64,000 bases of DNA from Coprothermobacteraceae bacterium. Its GTDB lineage: Bacteria; Coprothermobacterota; Coprothermobacteria; Coprothermobacterales; Coprothermobacteraceae. The stretch lies in assembly GCA_013178255.1 (NCBI GenBank), contig JABLWY010000002.1, forward strand, positions 1 through 64,000, given 5' to 3'. The notes beneath the pieces were generated by a model. It was not told the origin of the DNA. It saw only the letters and a program-made list of their open reading frames with translations, and did no database searches. Below are positions 51,763 through 61,344 of this stretch, piece after piece (the first letter of the stretch is position 1; each line of letters starts with the position of its first letter). The translations under genes and the position numbers were made by a program.

Positions 51763-54369
51763 GTGAAAGCGTACCACACACTCTCTTTGGAGGAGATCTT
51801 GGCTGAATTGGAAACATCTCTATCAGGGTTGAGCAGTCAAGAGGCGGCAAGACGCTTGGAGCAAGTGGGACCAAACGTCATACCGGAGAAACCAGGTCCT
51901 ACTGCGTGGCAGATGTTCCTCGGTCAGTTCAAGGATTTCATGATATTGCTGCTCCTGGCAGCTGCTGTTGTCTCGATAGTCCTGGGTGAGACTGTGGACG
52001 CGCTGGCTATATTGGCTATCGTAGTTCTGAATGCGTTGATTGGTTTTCTTCAGGAGCGAAGAGCCAATGAGTCCCTACAGGCACTTAAGAAGCTAGCCAA
52101 GCCCACGGCCAAAGTCGTCCGTGACGGACAGCTAACGACGGTAGAGGCTGCTGAACTGGTACCTGGTGACCTAGTAGTTCTAGAAGCTGGCGACTTCATT
52201 CCAGCTGATGGTAGGTTGGTAGAGGTGGCTGCACTTAGGGTGGATGAATCTGCTCTGACCGGCGAATCGGTTCCAGTCGACAAGACTGCTGATACGCTTT
52301 CGGATCCACAGCTTCAACCACAAGATCAGCTGAATATGGTGTTCGCAGGGACCGTGGTCGTGTATGGCAGAGGGAAGATGGTCGTTACGTCTACGGGTAC
52401 AAATACAAGTTTGGGGCGGATAGCCTCGCTCATCGTTCAGGTGGAAGAACCGACCCCTTTACAAGTTCGTTTGGCTGAGCTCAGCAAGGTCTTAGGTATC
52501 GCTGCTTTAGCTATATGTGGGTTGATCTTCTTGGTGGGGTTTTCTCGTGGAGGGGACGCTTTGCAGCTGTTCATGACTTCAGTAAGCTTGGCAGTAGCGG
52601 CCATACCAGAGGGCCTCCCTGCAGTGGTGACTATCACCTTGGCTCTGGGTGTGCAAAGAATGGTGAAGAGGAACGCAATCATTAGAAAGTTGGCAGCAGT
52701 TGAAACGTTAGGCAGCGTTAACGTCATATGCACAGACAAAACAGGAACACTGACCCAGAACCGGATGCAGGTTGCGGCTTTATTCGTCGACGGCCTTACG
52801 TTTAGCGAGTTCTCGAGCCACGAAAGAGCCAAGCATTTAATGGAACTTTTCGCGCTCTGCACAGATGCTGAAATAAACAGTGATGGTTCGACGGTAGGAG
52901 ATCCTACGGAGGTAGCCCTACTCTTATCGCTGAGGCGCGTGGGAGGGGATAAGAAGGCATTAGAGCAGCGTTGGCCGAGGGTTGCAGAATTGCCCTTCGA
53001 CTCCGAGCGTAAGAGGATGACTACTGTTCATGCATACGAGTCGGGCTACTTGGTGATAACCAAAGGAGCTCTAGAGACTGTTCTGCCAGTCTGCGAATAT
53101 ATAGACATTGAAGGACACCCTAGACCGCTTACACCAGATGAAGCACTAAGAGTTGAAGAGGCAAACATAGCGATGGCCAAACAAGGCTTGCGAGTGCTGT
53201 CACTGGCTTACAAGTTCTGTAACCAACTGGACGAGGGAGATTTTGAATCCGGGCTTACGCTTCTTGGTCTCGTAGGAATGATAGATCCGCCTAGGCCGGA
53301 AGCGTACGAAGCAGTACAGCGTTGCGGTGAGGCTGGCATAACCACTGTAATGATCACGGGGGACCATAAGTATACAGCTGAAGCTATAGCCCGAGATCTT
53401 GGTTTGCTACCCGAAGGTGCTGTCACGATGACAGGAACTGAGTTGGAACGCTTGTCAGATGAAGAACTTGTCAACTGCGTAGACAAGGTTAGGGTGTATG
53501 CAAGAGTTTCCCCTGAACACAAACTAAGGATTGTCAAAGCTTGGCAAAATCGCGATGCCGTGGTTGCCATGACAGGCGACGGCGTCAACGATGCCCCCGC
53601 TTTATCGAAGGCTGATATTGGTGTAGCCATGGGAATAACAGGCACCGAGGTCGCAAAAGCTGCTTCAGATATGGTGTTAGCTGATGACAATTTCGCTACT
53701 ATAGTCAACGCTGTTGAGGAAGGCAGGACCATATATGCCAACGTTAGAAAGGCTATAAGGTACTTGCTTTCCTGCAATGCAGCAGAGATCTTTACTGTTT
53801 TCGTGGCCAGTATACTGAACCTAGGGCAACCCCTACTGCCCATACAAATCCTGTGGATCAACTTGGTGACCGATAGTTTGCCGGCGCTGGGCCTAAGTAT
53901 GGAGCCTCCGTCTCCAACAGTCATGAAGATGAAACCTAGACCGAAGAACGAAAGCATATTTGCCGGTTCCATGGGGGGACAAATACTGGTTGAGGGCTTG
54001 TTCATGGGCGTTATTAGTTTGACCGCTTTCCTTGTGGGCATTAGGTACTCGCTGGCTTCTGCAGAGACCATGACGCTTATGACCTTGATATACGCTCAGC
54101 TCATACAGTCCTTGAATGCTAGGTCTAATGAGGAGTCTGTGTTCAAACTCAGTTTTCGCAGCAACAAGTTCTTGATGCTGAGCTTGATGGTCAGCGCCTT
54201 GCTGCAACCACTGCTTTTAACGGCCCCACTCAGAGTAGTGTTCAAGACCGAACCTCTGGGTCTAATGCAGTGGTTCATAGTCTTAGGGCTTGCCTCTACT
54301 GTACTATTATTCGGGGAATTGGAGAAGATGATGCTGAGGCTAGCTATAAGGCAGAGACAAACTCTCTAG
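51763..54369 (+). CDS. P-type cation ATPase, probable Mn2+/Ca2+ exporter
   Basis: An 868-residue P2A-type ATPase: N-terminal cation-ATPase domain (HTLSLEEILAELETSLSGLS), actuator TGES, PEGLPAVV in helix 4, phosphorylation site DKTGTLTQN near residue 328, hinge GDGVNDAPALSKADIG, NAAEIF in helix 5 and TDSLPALGL in helix 6. Close to PMR1/SERCA types. A manganese riboswitch upstream argues for Mn2+ export, though Ca2+ remains possible. AAGGAGGG precedes the GTG. Confidence 0.92.
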   Translation: MKAYHTLSLEEILAELETSLSGLSSQEAARRLEQVGPNVIPEKPGPTAWQMFLGQFKDFMILLLLAAAVVSIVLGETVDALAILAIVVLNALIGFLQERRANESLQALKKLAKPTAKVVRDGQLTTVEAAELVPGDLVVLEAGDFIPADGRLVEVAALRVDESALTGESVPVDKTADTLSDPQLQPQDQLNMVFAGTVVVYGRGKMVVTSTGTNTSLGRIASLIVQVEEPTPLQVRLAELSKVLGIAALAICGLIFLVGFSRGGDALQLFMTSVSLAVAAIPEGLPAVVTITLALGVQRMVKRNAIIRKLAAVETLGSVNVICTDKTGTLTQNRMQVAALFVDGLTFSEFSSHERAKHLMELFALCTDAEINSDGSTVGDPTEVALLLSLRRVGGDKKALEQRWPRVAELPFDSERKRMTTVHAYESGYLVITKGALETVLPVCEYIDIEGHPRPLTPDEALRVEEANIAMAKQGLRVLSLAYKFCNQLDEGDFESGLTLLGLVGMIDPPRPEAYEAVQRCGEAGITTVMITGDHKYTAEAIARDLGLLPEGAVTMTGTELERLSDEELVNCVDKVRVYARVSPEHKLRIVKAWQNRDAVVAMTGDGVNDAPALSKADIGVAMGITGTEVAKAASDMVLADDNFATIVNAVEEGRTIYANVRKAIRYLLSCNAAEIFTVFVASILNLGQPLLPIQILWINLVTDSLPALGLSMEPPSPTVMKMKPRPKNESIFAGSMGGQILVEGLFMGVISLTAFLVGIRYSLASAETMTLMTLIYAQLIQSLNARSNEESVFKLSFRSNKFLMLSLMVSALLQPLLLTAPLRVVFKTEPLGLMQWFIVLGLASTVLLFGELEKMMLRLAIRQRQTL

Positions 54370-55340
54370 AACTTCTTGGCCGACAAGATCTGTTGCTCGA
54401 TCTCTTGGATTTCGCGTAGGACATTTGCAGGGAGCCGTGACTCTAGTTCTAAGCGGAGAGCTACACCCATCACATCCTTGCGGGGTACATCTCTGGACGC
54501 AATGTCAATCCAGTTGATCTTTGAATTTCGGTGGTAAAGGTCATAGTCGACGATTCTTGTACCGTCTGGTAGAAACTCCAAAGCAACTAATATCTTCTTC
54601 ACCTCTTTGTAATCTAGCGGTGAAAAGAGCCTGAGCTGGTACGACAGTACAGGCAGGAATGGCCTTGGATAATCGGTGGTCCACAACTCTCCAAGAATGA
54701 GGCCGGCGTCGAGCGCATCCATGGCCAAGATAAGTCTGTCGCGTTGCAGAGTGTACTGTTCTCTTGTATCGGTAATGTTTATCTTGTATTCCACTAGTGA
54801 TCTCTTGGGGACACCCATGGTGTAATACCAAATCTCATCTACTCTGAGGCGTTCATATACCTGCCAGCCTTCTTCAGGCACAAGAAGTACTTTGGTTGCG
54901 GAGTCCAGCCTTACCGACTTGAGCAGTGAATCAGAGGTGAAGGCAACCAGCGTGTAGTTTTGATCCAGTGAACGGTCAATAAGTGCTGAGTACAGGTCAT
55001 GCACCTCCGTTCCGTTGCACCTTTCCTTGACGGCTTCTGCTACTGTGGATTCCCCGCGGGGCACCCTCATCAACACAAGGCTTGGGGCGATAGAGGCCTC
55101 CGTCCAAGCAGGCAAGGGCCGTGTCCCTGATTTACTTAACATGGTAAGGAGGAGAGAGGGTAGAGAACCTCTATACAGAAACCATTCCATTCCTTCGTAC
55201 GAATAGACCAATGTGCTATCTTGTCGCACCTCACCCCAGGGGTCTTTGCTAGTGATTGCCTCTAAGCCCAACATAGTAGAGGCCGCTGCGTCTATACTTG
55301 GAACTCTAAGTGCGCTCGGGCCCATTCTAACTACCAACAA
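54366..55340 (-). CDS. Protein of unknown function
   Basis: A 324-residue protein without signal peptide or membrane helix. It mixes short helices and strands; I recognise no motif. It begins 13 bases after the metallophosphoesterase stop, so the two are probably one operon. TTG at 55340 is chosen because GGAGGTG lies seven bases upstream; GTG at 55349 overlaps that site. It overlaps the end of the P-type ATPase by four bases, tail to tail. Confidence 0.65.
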   Translation of the reverse strand: MLVVRMGPSALRVPSIDAAASTMLGLEAITSKDPWGEVRQDSTLVYSYEGMEWFLYRGSLPSLLLTMLSKSGTRPLPAWTEASIAPSLVLMRVPRGESTVAEAVKERCNGTEVHDLYSALIDRSLDQNYTLVAFTSDSLLKSVRLDSATKVLLVPEEGWQVYERLRVDEIWYYTMGVPKRSLVEYKINITDTREQYTLQRDRLILAMDALDAGLILGELWTTDYPRPFLPVLSYQLRLFSPLDYKEVKKILVALEFLPDGTRIVDYDLYHRNSKINWIDIASRDVPRKDVMGVALRLELESRLPANVLREIQEIEQQILSAKKF

Positions 55341-55352
55341 CGTGATCACCTC

Positions 55353-55868
55353 CTAAGGCAGTATGATTCGTCTCGTAGGGAACCTCAAATTGTTGGTGTA
55401 ATAGGGGTATTTGAGCTGCTCCAACTTCCCCGTAGTAATATCGATCAGATTAATGCTAAGCACACCGTTCAACTCCCCAGGCAAAGAACCGGCTTGCATA
55501 TTGTGGCCGTAAAGCAGGTAATCGCCCTTCCAGTCGCTTATGTACCAATGCGACAAAGTAAAGACAACGTTGTTCACACGGTATGTCTCTCCCGACATGA
55601 CTATGGTTACATCATCGACCAATTGAAGTGTGTCAATGTCGTCGTGATTCCCAGGTACCACAACGAGATTAGACATCGATGAGAGCTTCTTCAGGAAAGT
55701 AGGGACTACCTTTCTGTACCTTCGCACCAAGTTGGGTCTTATTTCCAATTTGATTTCGTCCGCTAAGTCACCCGTGTGAACGACGATCTGTGGTTGGTAC
55801 TTATAGACGATCCTGTATATATACCCATATATCTGACTTGGAGTGTCACTGATGTGCATCACAAGCAT
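55353..55868 (-). CDS. Metallophosphoesterase
   Basis: About 171 residues with the calcineurin-like metal motifs: HISDTP, VHTGDLAD, VVPGNHDD, LSHWY and YGHNMQ. The DTP replaces the more usual DTH. It resembles small YfcE-type phosphodiesterases. The ATG at 55868 is chosen; a TTG at 55883 lies in a 12-bp hairpin stem. The substrate is unknown. Confidence 0.82.
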   Translation of the reverse strand: MLVMHISDTPSQIYGYIYRIVYKYQPQIVVHTGDLADEIKLEIRPNLVRRYRKVVPTFLKKLSSMSNLVVVPGNHDDIDTLQLVDDVTIVMSGETYRVNNVVFTLSHWYISDWKGDYLLYGHNMQAGSLPGELNGVLSINLIDITTGKLEQLKYPYYTNNLRFPTRRIILP

Positions 55869-55878
55869 GATTAGATGG

Positions 55879-55910
55879 TACAACGGGGGGCTCCTTTGCC
55901 CCCCGTTGTA
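55879..55910. repeat. Perfect 12-bp hairpin between ferritin-like and phosphoesterase genes
   Basis: TACAACGGGGGG (55879-55890) and CCCCCCGTTGTA (55899-55910) with an 8-base loop. No T-run follows on either strand, so it is not a classic terminator; it might still terminate, protect mRNA ends, or hide the phosphoesterase start. Confidence 0.8.
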
Positions 55911-55911
55911 T

Positions 55912-56418
55912 TCAGCCTATTAGGTTCTCCACTTCTTCTTCGTGTTCCATTTCTTCCTGCAGGACATGCCTGATCAAGTGGAACGTTACTGGATCATTTC
56001 CTATGCCATACTTCTCTTGCGCATCCTTGGAAGTGAGCACGTCAATCAGATGCTGGTAGTAGTCAATGGCTCCTCTTTCAGCTTCTAACACAGCTTTAAG
56101 GAAGCCTTTCCAATCGGTGGGGTCTTGTGGGAAGGCCACTTCGGGGTAATTGGCGTGTTGAGAAATACCTGCCCAGCTGGAGATTGGGGTTCCACCAAGC
56201 TGGACAATTCTATCTGCCAACTCCTTGATGTGCTCTTCCTCGTCTTCGGCCATCTCGGCCAGCTGATCCGCCACTAACTTACCCTTTAGGCCCTTCAGAG
56301 CTAGAGCTCCTGCCTTGTAGTAGAAATAGGCCACCCATTCGTCAGCGTAAGCTTTGTTCAACATTTCAATCAACTTGTTCACGTCGCCTTTTGCATACTT
56401 CCTAGCCCATTCTCCCAT
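55912..56418 (-). CDS. Ferritin-like / Dps-like diiron protein
   Basis: A 168-residue four-helix protein. Carboxylate motifs DEWVAYFYY, EDEEEHIKEL, EAERGAIDYY and EEMEHEEEVENL supply the diiron ligands, as in bacterioferritin and archaeal Dps-like proteins. It probably stores iron and removes peroxide. It starts two bases after the superoxide reductase stop, so the pair converts superoxide and then its peroxide product. Confidence 0.85.
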   Translation of the reverse strand: MGEWARKYAKGDVNKLIEMLNKAYADEWVAYFYYKAGALALKGLKGKLVADQLAEMAEDEEEHIKELADRIVQLGGTPISSWAGISQHANYPEVAFPQDPTDWKGFLKAVLEAERGAIDYYQHLIDVLTSKDAQEKYGIGNDPVTFHLIRHVLQEEMEHEEEVENLIG

Positions 56419-56420
56419 AA

Positions 56421-56789
56421 CTACACCTCCTGCTCGCTAACGCTTATGGCTACTTCGTTTTCCCAAACCCCGTGTATGTTGCAATACTCCAAAGCTACTA
56501 ATTTGCCACCTTTGCTCAGCTTCATCCTAAAGGTGACCTTTGGCTCAGCATATACGGGACCTAGGTCAAAAGTACCCACGTGTATTGGGTTAAACGCGCG
56601 TCCATCCTCGTAGAAATACACTTGGATCCATTTGATGTGGTGCTCTACAGTGTTGGGATGGGGGATGTCGGCGCCCACCTGTACGGTTACTTCAAATGGT
56701 TCGTTAGGTTTGACCACACTGGGTGCCCATATCATAGGGGTGTGCTTCTCAGTCTTGCTGGTGTCATTTTGAACTTCATACGTCTTCAT
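56421..56789 (-). CDS. Superoxide reductase (neelaredoxin type)
   Basis: A 122-residue SOR without the desulforedoxin domain. The iron site is complete: EKH (H16, with E14/K15), IPHP (H44), EHH (H50), and CNIHG (C103, H106). It reduces superoxide to peroxide in anaerobes without making oxygen. The ATG at 56789 has AGGAGGG eight bases ahead. A TAGAAT box lies at 56812-56817 on the same strand. Confidence 0.93.
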   Translation of the reverse strand: MKTYEVQNDTSKTEKHTPMIWAPSVVKPNEPFEVTVQVGADIPHPNTVEHHIKWIQVYFYEDGRAFNPIHVGTFDLGPVYAEPKVTFRMKLSKGGKLVALEYCNIHGVWENEVAISVSEQEV

Positions 56790-56948
56790 GTTCAAGACCC
56801 TCCTTTTAAGGATTCTATCTATGTATTACCGCGCGAGTCGCATTTCTATACAGCAAGACAAACATATTTGCTCGCGGCATAGCTTCTTTACATTTATCCA
56901 GTGCTGCTATGTGGATCGGTTAAGATTAAGCTCTAGGAGGTGCGAAGA

Positions 56949-57959
56949 TTGAGGGCATGGTCAAGATGGTTTTTGATTCTGCTTACAATTGTGCTTTTTG
57001 GTTTCCTACTAATGAGACACTACACTTCTACTCCTGTGGTGAGCGCGGTCGAAGCGAAGACCTCTACTGTGACTGAAACAGTATATGTAAGCGGCATTGT
57101 AGCGGCTGAAAAGGAGTACCCGTTGTACGGCCCCGTTGGCGCGAAAGTAAACTCCGTTTTGGTGAGGTTGGGGCAGAGAGTCTCAAGAGGTGCGGAACTC
57201 GTTGTGTTTGACGACTCCGAAATCCGGCTGCAGATCTCCCAAGCTCAGAGGCAGTTAGATATACTCAAGATACAGCTGAAAGCTTATGAGAATAGCAAGA
57301 ACAGCATACCGGTAAGTAGTGCCTCGCCTCTGACCCTAGAGGATCAGATCTCCATACAGCGGTTGCAGATATCAAACCAAGAAGCCTTTATAAGGTCTTT
57401 GGAGAAAGAGTTGTTGACATATACGCTTCGGGCACCCACCAACGGCGTCGTCGGAGCAGTAAATGTGGCAACAGGCCAGGTATGGCAGGGTATACAGCCG
57501 GCAGTGGTAGTATTGGCAGATTCCAGCAAGAAAGTAAGTGTAATGCTGAATCCCATAGATGCTTCCAATGTAAAAACCGGACAGAAGGCATTGGTACGGT
57601 TTGGTGGTTCCACTCTTACGGGTACGGTTGTCTTCGTTAGCCAGGCAGCGGTAAACGGTTCTGTGCCGGCCGATATTGTCATTGAATCGAAGGACATACC
57701 TGTGGGTGCCTCCGTGGACGTGGAAGTGGTGGTTCGGGAGATGAGGGGCCTAGTAGTACCGGCGTCAGCGTTGGTCTATCAGAAGGATGGTACTTATGCT
57801 CTTAAGGTAGTGGAGGATGGAGTTGTCAGAACAAGGAGCGTAGAAATAGTAGCGCAGACTGCTTCGGAGGCCGTGGTAGAAGGTGGGATAGCCGAGGGGG
57901 ACACTGTACTCACGGGTAATCTAGACATTAGAGACGGCCAAAGAGTGAGGGTGCGATAA
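56949..57959 (+). CDS. MacA-like periplasmic adaptor protein (HlyD family)
   Basis: A 336-residue membrane-fusion protein with one N-terminal membrane helix (~8-25), a split lipoyl/barrel-sandwich domain, a short coiled coil (RLQISQAQRQLDILKIQLKAY region) and a beta-barrel. TTG at 56949 fits the GGAGG seven bases upstream better than GTG at 56940. With the next two genes it forms a MacAB-type exporter. Confidence 0.85.
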   Translation: MRAWSRWFLILLTIVLFGFLLMRHYTSTPVVSAVEAKTSTVTETVYVSGIVAAEKEYPLYGPVGAKVNSVLVRLGQRVSRGAELVVFDDSEIRLQISQAQRQLDILKIQLKAYENSKNSIPVSSASPLTLEDQISIQRLQISNQEAFIRSLEKELLTYTLRAPTNGVVGAVNVATGQVWQGIQPAVVVLADSSKKVSVMLNPIDASNVKTGQKALVRFGGSTLTGTVVFVSQAAVNGSVPADIVIESKDIPVGASVDVEVVVREMRGLVVPASALVYQKDGTYALKVVEDGVVRTRSVEIVAQTASEAVVEGGIAEGDTVLTGNLDIRDGQRVRVR

Positions 57960-57962
57960 GGC

Positions 57963-58655
57963 ATGAATCCTACACCTTTGATCGAACTAGAGATGGCTAC
58001 CAAGGTATACGGAAGCGGTGAGTCTGCGTTTGTAGCGCTGCGTGGCGTGAACCTGCAAATACATAGAGGAGAATTTGTAGCCATAACGGGTCGATCCGGG
58101 TCGGGCAAATCCACGTTGATGCATATACTCGGTTGCCTGGACACTCTGACTTCGGGCATTTACAGGTTAGAAGGAGTCGACGTAGCTCAACTAAGTGATG
58201 ATCACCTAGCCGGCATAAGAAACCGCCGTATAGGTTTTGTTTTCCAAGCGTTCAACTTGCTTCCTCACCTAAATGTATTGGAACAGGTAATGGTCCCCCT
58301 GCATTATGCTGGCATCTTCGGCGAAAAGGCTCGTGAGATGGCCATGGCAGCGCTGCAACAGGTAGGTTTGGATCATAAATGGAACAGAAAAGTGACTCAG
58401 ATTTCCGGAGGCGAAATGCAAAGGGTAGCAATCGCCAGGGCTATCGTCTTGGAGCCCGATCTGCTCTTGGCAGACGAACCGACAGGCAACTTGGACACAA
58501 CAACCTCAGAAGAGGTTCTTGCCATCTTTGACAAGTTAAATGCAGAGGGGTCTACTATTGTCCTGGTAACCCACGAGCACGATGTGGCCGCGCATGCAAA
58601 GAGGGTGATCCATCTGAGGGACGGTCAGGTGGAGAGCGAGGTGCTCAACCCATGA
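57963..58655 (+). CDS. ABC transporter ATP-binding protein (MacB/LolD type)
   Basis: A 230-residue ATPase: Walker A GRSGSGKST, Q-loop FVFQAFNLLP, signature ISGGEMQR (LSGGQ variant), Walker B LLLADEPTGNLD, and the switch histidine VTHEHD. It powers the following FtsX-type permease, which it overlaps by four bases. Confidence 0.93.
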   Translation: MNPTPLIELEMATKVYGSGESAFVALRGVNLQIHRGEFVAITGRSGSGKSTLMHILGCLDTLTSGIYRLEGVDVAQLSDDHLAGIRNRRIGFVFQAFNLLPHLNVLEQVMVPLHYAGIFGEKAREMAMAALQQVGLDHKWNRKVTQISGGEMQRVAIARAIVLEPDLLLADEPTGNLDTTTSEEVLAIFDKLNAEGSTIVLVTHEHDVAAHAKRVIHLRDGQVESEVLNP

Positions 58656-59857
58656 GCTTGGGGCTCCTTCGCATGCACTTCAAGGAGGCATGGCGCAACG
58701 TTCTCAGGGGTGGGCTCAGATCCGCGCTAACCGTGCTGGGAATAGTAATCGGCATCGCTTCGGTGTTCACCATACTGACGTTAAGCGCTGGTACTACGGC
58801 ATCGATCAATGATGAACTGGGTAAGCTGGGAAGTGGTGTCTTACAAATAGTTGCGCGGGAACCCAACGTGCACGTAACAGAGCTGGACATGGTTGTCTTG
58901 CGCAATGCCTCGAAGAGCGTGAAGCATGTGGTTCCGTACAAAGTGGTGTCTGGTCAGTACTCTTATGGTGGCTACTCGGGAAGGGTGCTAGTCCACGCTA
59001 CTGACCACAACTACTTCGGTGCCTATAAGATACAGCCGTATATGGGCAGGCTACTGAGTGAGTCCGATGTTAGGAGCCAGCTAATGGTAGGAGTCATTGA
59101 CTTCACAGCTGTGGAACAAGGAGCTGTTCCACCGGGTATTATAGGTGAAAACCTTGTCGTGAACGTATCTGGTGCGAACTTCTCTATCAAGGTCGTAGGT
59201 GCGGTCAAGTCTGGTTTCTCTTTCGGTGGTGGATTGGGGCGCAGCCCCTTTAGGGTGCCTATCACGTTGTACGTTCCTTACACTTCGATGCAGAAAGTGA
59301 GTGGCAGCTTCGCTATAGATACAGCTTATGTGTATTTGTCATCGCAAAGTGATGTGGAGAACTTTGGCAGAGTAGCAGTGGATTTGCTTGATCGTTTGCA
59401 CGACACTAAAGGGGCCTTTGAGGCTTCATCGGTATTATCCCGTTTGGATGCCGTGACATACGTACTTAACATAATGAGTATCGTCTTGGCTCTCATTGCA
59501 GGCATCTCTTTGGTGGTCGGTGGTATAGGCGTGATGAACATTATGCTAGTGTCAGTGACGGAGCGGACCAGGGAGATCGGCATAAGAAAAGCTGTAGGCG
59601 CTAGACGCCGTGACATCCTTTGGCAGTTCATGATGGAAGCATTGATACTTACTCTCAGTGGTGGCGTCATGGGCATTGCTTTGGGGTGGTCGATCAGTTC
59701 TGCTACGAGCAAGTTGGTAAACATTCCCATGGCTGTCACTTGGCAGAACCTTGTTCTGTCGGTCTCATTTGCCTTTCTAACGGGCCTCTTCTTTGGAATT
59801 TATCCTGCCTACAGGGCGAGTTTGTTGAATCCCGTAGACGCCCTTAGGTATGAGTGA
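58652..59857 (+). CDS. MacB-type permease (FtsX family)
   Basis: A 401-residue protein with one N-terminal helix, a large extracellular domain (~45-265), and three C-terminal helices including GGIGVMNIMLVSVTERTREIGIRKAVGARRRDI, the FtsX signature. It probably exports peptides or lipophilic compounds. The ATG overlaps the ATPase stop (ATGA). Confidence 0.92.
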   Translation: MSLGLLRMHFKEAWRNVLRGGLRSALTVLGIVIGIASVFTILTLSAGTTASINDELGKLGSGVLQIVAREPNVHVTELDMVVLRNASKSVKHVVPYKVVSGQYSYGGYSGRVLVHATDHNYFGAYKIQPYMGRLLSESDVRSQLMVGVIDFTAVEQGAVPPGIIGENLVVNVSGANFSIKVVGAVKSGFSFGGGLGRSPFRVPITLYVPYTSMQKVSGSFAIDTAYVYLSSQSDVENFGRVAVDLLDRLHDTKGAFEASSVLSRLDAVTYVLNIMSIVLALIAGISLVVGGIGVMNIMLVSVTERTREIGIRKAVGARRRDILWQFMMEALILTLSGGVMGIALGWSISSATSKLVNIPMAVTWQNLVLSVSFAFLTGLFFGIYPAYRASLLNPVDALRYE

Positions 59858-59953
59858 ATGAGGCCTCAGTTTCGCACGTATCGCAATTGGAGCGGCTCCT
59901 GCTGTATGTTAAATTATTAATAAGCAGAGCTTGACGGGGAGGCGATCAACTCA

Positions 59954-60262
59954 ATGCGGCGCATCACCGAACATCCAATTCTTGAATTCCCAGAACGCAA
60001 GGTCATCACGTTTTACTTCGAGGGCAAGCCCCTGACTGCTTACGAGGGGGATACTGTGGCCTCAGCCCTAATCAGCAACGGCATTCAGGCCTTTAGGGAG
60101 AGCATTGAATTGCACAGGCCTAGAGGCATGTTCTGCGCCATCGGCAACTGCAGTAGCTGCCTGATGGTAGTTAATGGCGTTCCCAACGTAAGGACGTGCG
60201 TGACTCCGGTAGAAGAGGGCATGACGGTGGAGAGACAGTTGAACAGGGGGGTAATGCCGTGA
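59954..60262 (+). CDS. 2Fe-2S subunit of an amino acid dehydrogenase (HcnA/SoxA N-terminal-like)
   Basis: A 102-residue ferredoxin-like protein. Cysteines in RGMFCAIGNCSSC and VRTCVTP bind a 2Fe-2S cluster, as in the N-terminal part of sarcosine oxidase alpha or HcnA. GGGGAGG lies ten bases ahead of the ATG. First gene of a five-subunit oxidoreductase operon; its stop overlaps the next start (GTGA). Confidence 0.85.
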   Translation: MRRITEHPILEFPERKVITFYFEGKPLTAYEGDTVASALISNGIQAFRESIELHRPRGMFCAIGNCSSCLMVVNGVPNVRTCVTPVEEGMTVERQLNRGVMP

Positions 60263-61344
60263 TTGAAGTAGACGTACTTGTGGTCGGTGGCGGACCGGCA
60301 GGTATGAATGCAGCTTTGGCCGTGGCAGATGCCGGGGCGACAGTCCTACTTGTGGACAGGTTCTATAAGCTGGGCGGGCAGCTGGTAAAGCAAACACACA
60401 AGTTCTTCGGCTGGGCAGATCGGGGTGCAGGAACCCGTGGTTTTCACTTAGCCGAGGACTTGGCACAGAAAGTGAAGTCGCACCCCAATATCCGTTTGCT
60501 TATGGGACATGAGCTCATTGGAGCTTACGCTGACGGAACATACATAGCGGCAACTTGGGATGCCCACGTGAAGATAAAGGCCAAGAAAGCCATCATGTGC
60601 ACAGGCGCTGCCGAACGCATGATCACTTTTGAGAATAACGATTTGCCTGGCGTTATGGGTGCGGGAGCTGTACAAACGCTAATGAATGAGTACGGCGTTA
60701 TGCCAGGCCAGAGGTACTTGATCGTTGGTAGTGGAAACGTCGGCGTCATACTTGCTTATCAACTACTGCAGGCTGGCGCTCAAGTCGATGCCATAGTAGA
60801 CGTACTCCCTAAGCTAGGTGGAGCTTACTGGGTCCACGCAGCAAAGGTTCAGCGCCTAGGGGTACCGCTTCTGTTGAGACGAACCATAACAGGTGTGTAT
60901 GGGGACGGCCGTGTAGAGAAGGCCGTCACTGTAGCTGTCGATGAACGATTTGAACCGGTGCCCGGTACGGAAATGGAACACCACGTGGATGTGGTGGCAC
61001 TGGCCGTAGGGTTGATGCCCCTTGCCGACGTATTCCAGGCTGCTGGTGTCAAAACAGTGTATGTACCTGAGTTAGGCGGATTCGTACCCTGGCACGACGA
61101 GCTAGGGCATACCACATGCCCGGACATATATGTGGCTGAGGATGCCGGTGGCATAGAAGAAGCTACCACGGCTAGCCTTGGGGGGACTTTGGCAGGTCTA
61201 ACAGCTGCCAAGGAGTTGGGGTACCCCGTTGATGAAAAAGCGGTAGAGCAGTACCTGAAGTCTTTGGAAAGCTTTAGGGACAGTTCTTTAAGCCAGAAGG
61301 TCAAAGAAGGTTTGAACAAACTGAGGAGTGGTGAACATGCTTGA
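60259..61344 (+). CDS. FAD/NAD(P)-binding subunit (HcnB-like)
   Basis: A 361-residue flavoprotein with an N-terminal FAD motif VLVVGGGPAGMNAAL and a second nucleotide fold IVGSGNVGVILAY. This matches the alpha subunit of archaeal dye-linked L-proline dehydrogenase or HcnB. GTG at 60259 has AGGGGGG just upstream. Confidence 0.87.
   Translation: MIEVDVLVVGGGPAGMNAALAVADAGATVLLVDRFYKLGGQLVKQTHKFFGWADRGAGTRGFHLAEDLAQKVKSHPNIRLLMGHELIGAYADGTYIAATWDAHVKIKAKKAIMCTGAAERMITFENNDLPGVMGAGAVQTLMNEYGVMPGQRYLIVGSGNVGVILAYQLLQAGAQVDAIVDVLPKLGGAYWVHAAKVQRLGVPLLLRRTITGVYGDGRVEKAVTVAVDERFEPVPGTEMEHHVDVVALAVGLMPLADVFQAAGVKTVYVPELGGFVPWHDELGHTTCPDIYVAEDAGGIEEATTASLGGTLAGLTAAKELGYPVDEKAVEQYLKSLESFRDSSLSQKVKEGLNKLRSGEHA

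Noticed and set aside
53208-54071. A 287-codon open frame opposite the P-type ATPase
   Set aside because: It lies entirely inside a gene with full motifs and has no ribosome binding site or family.
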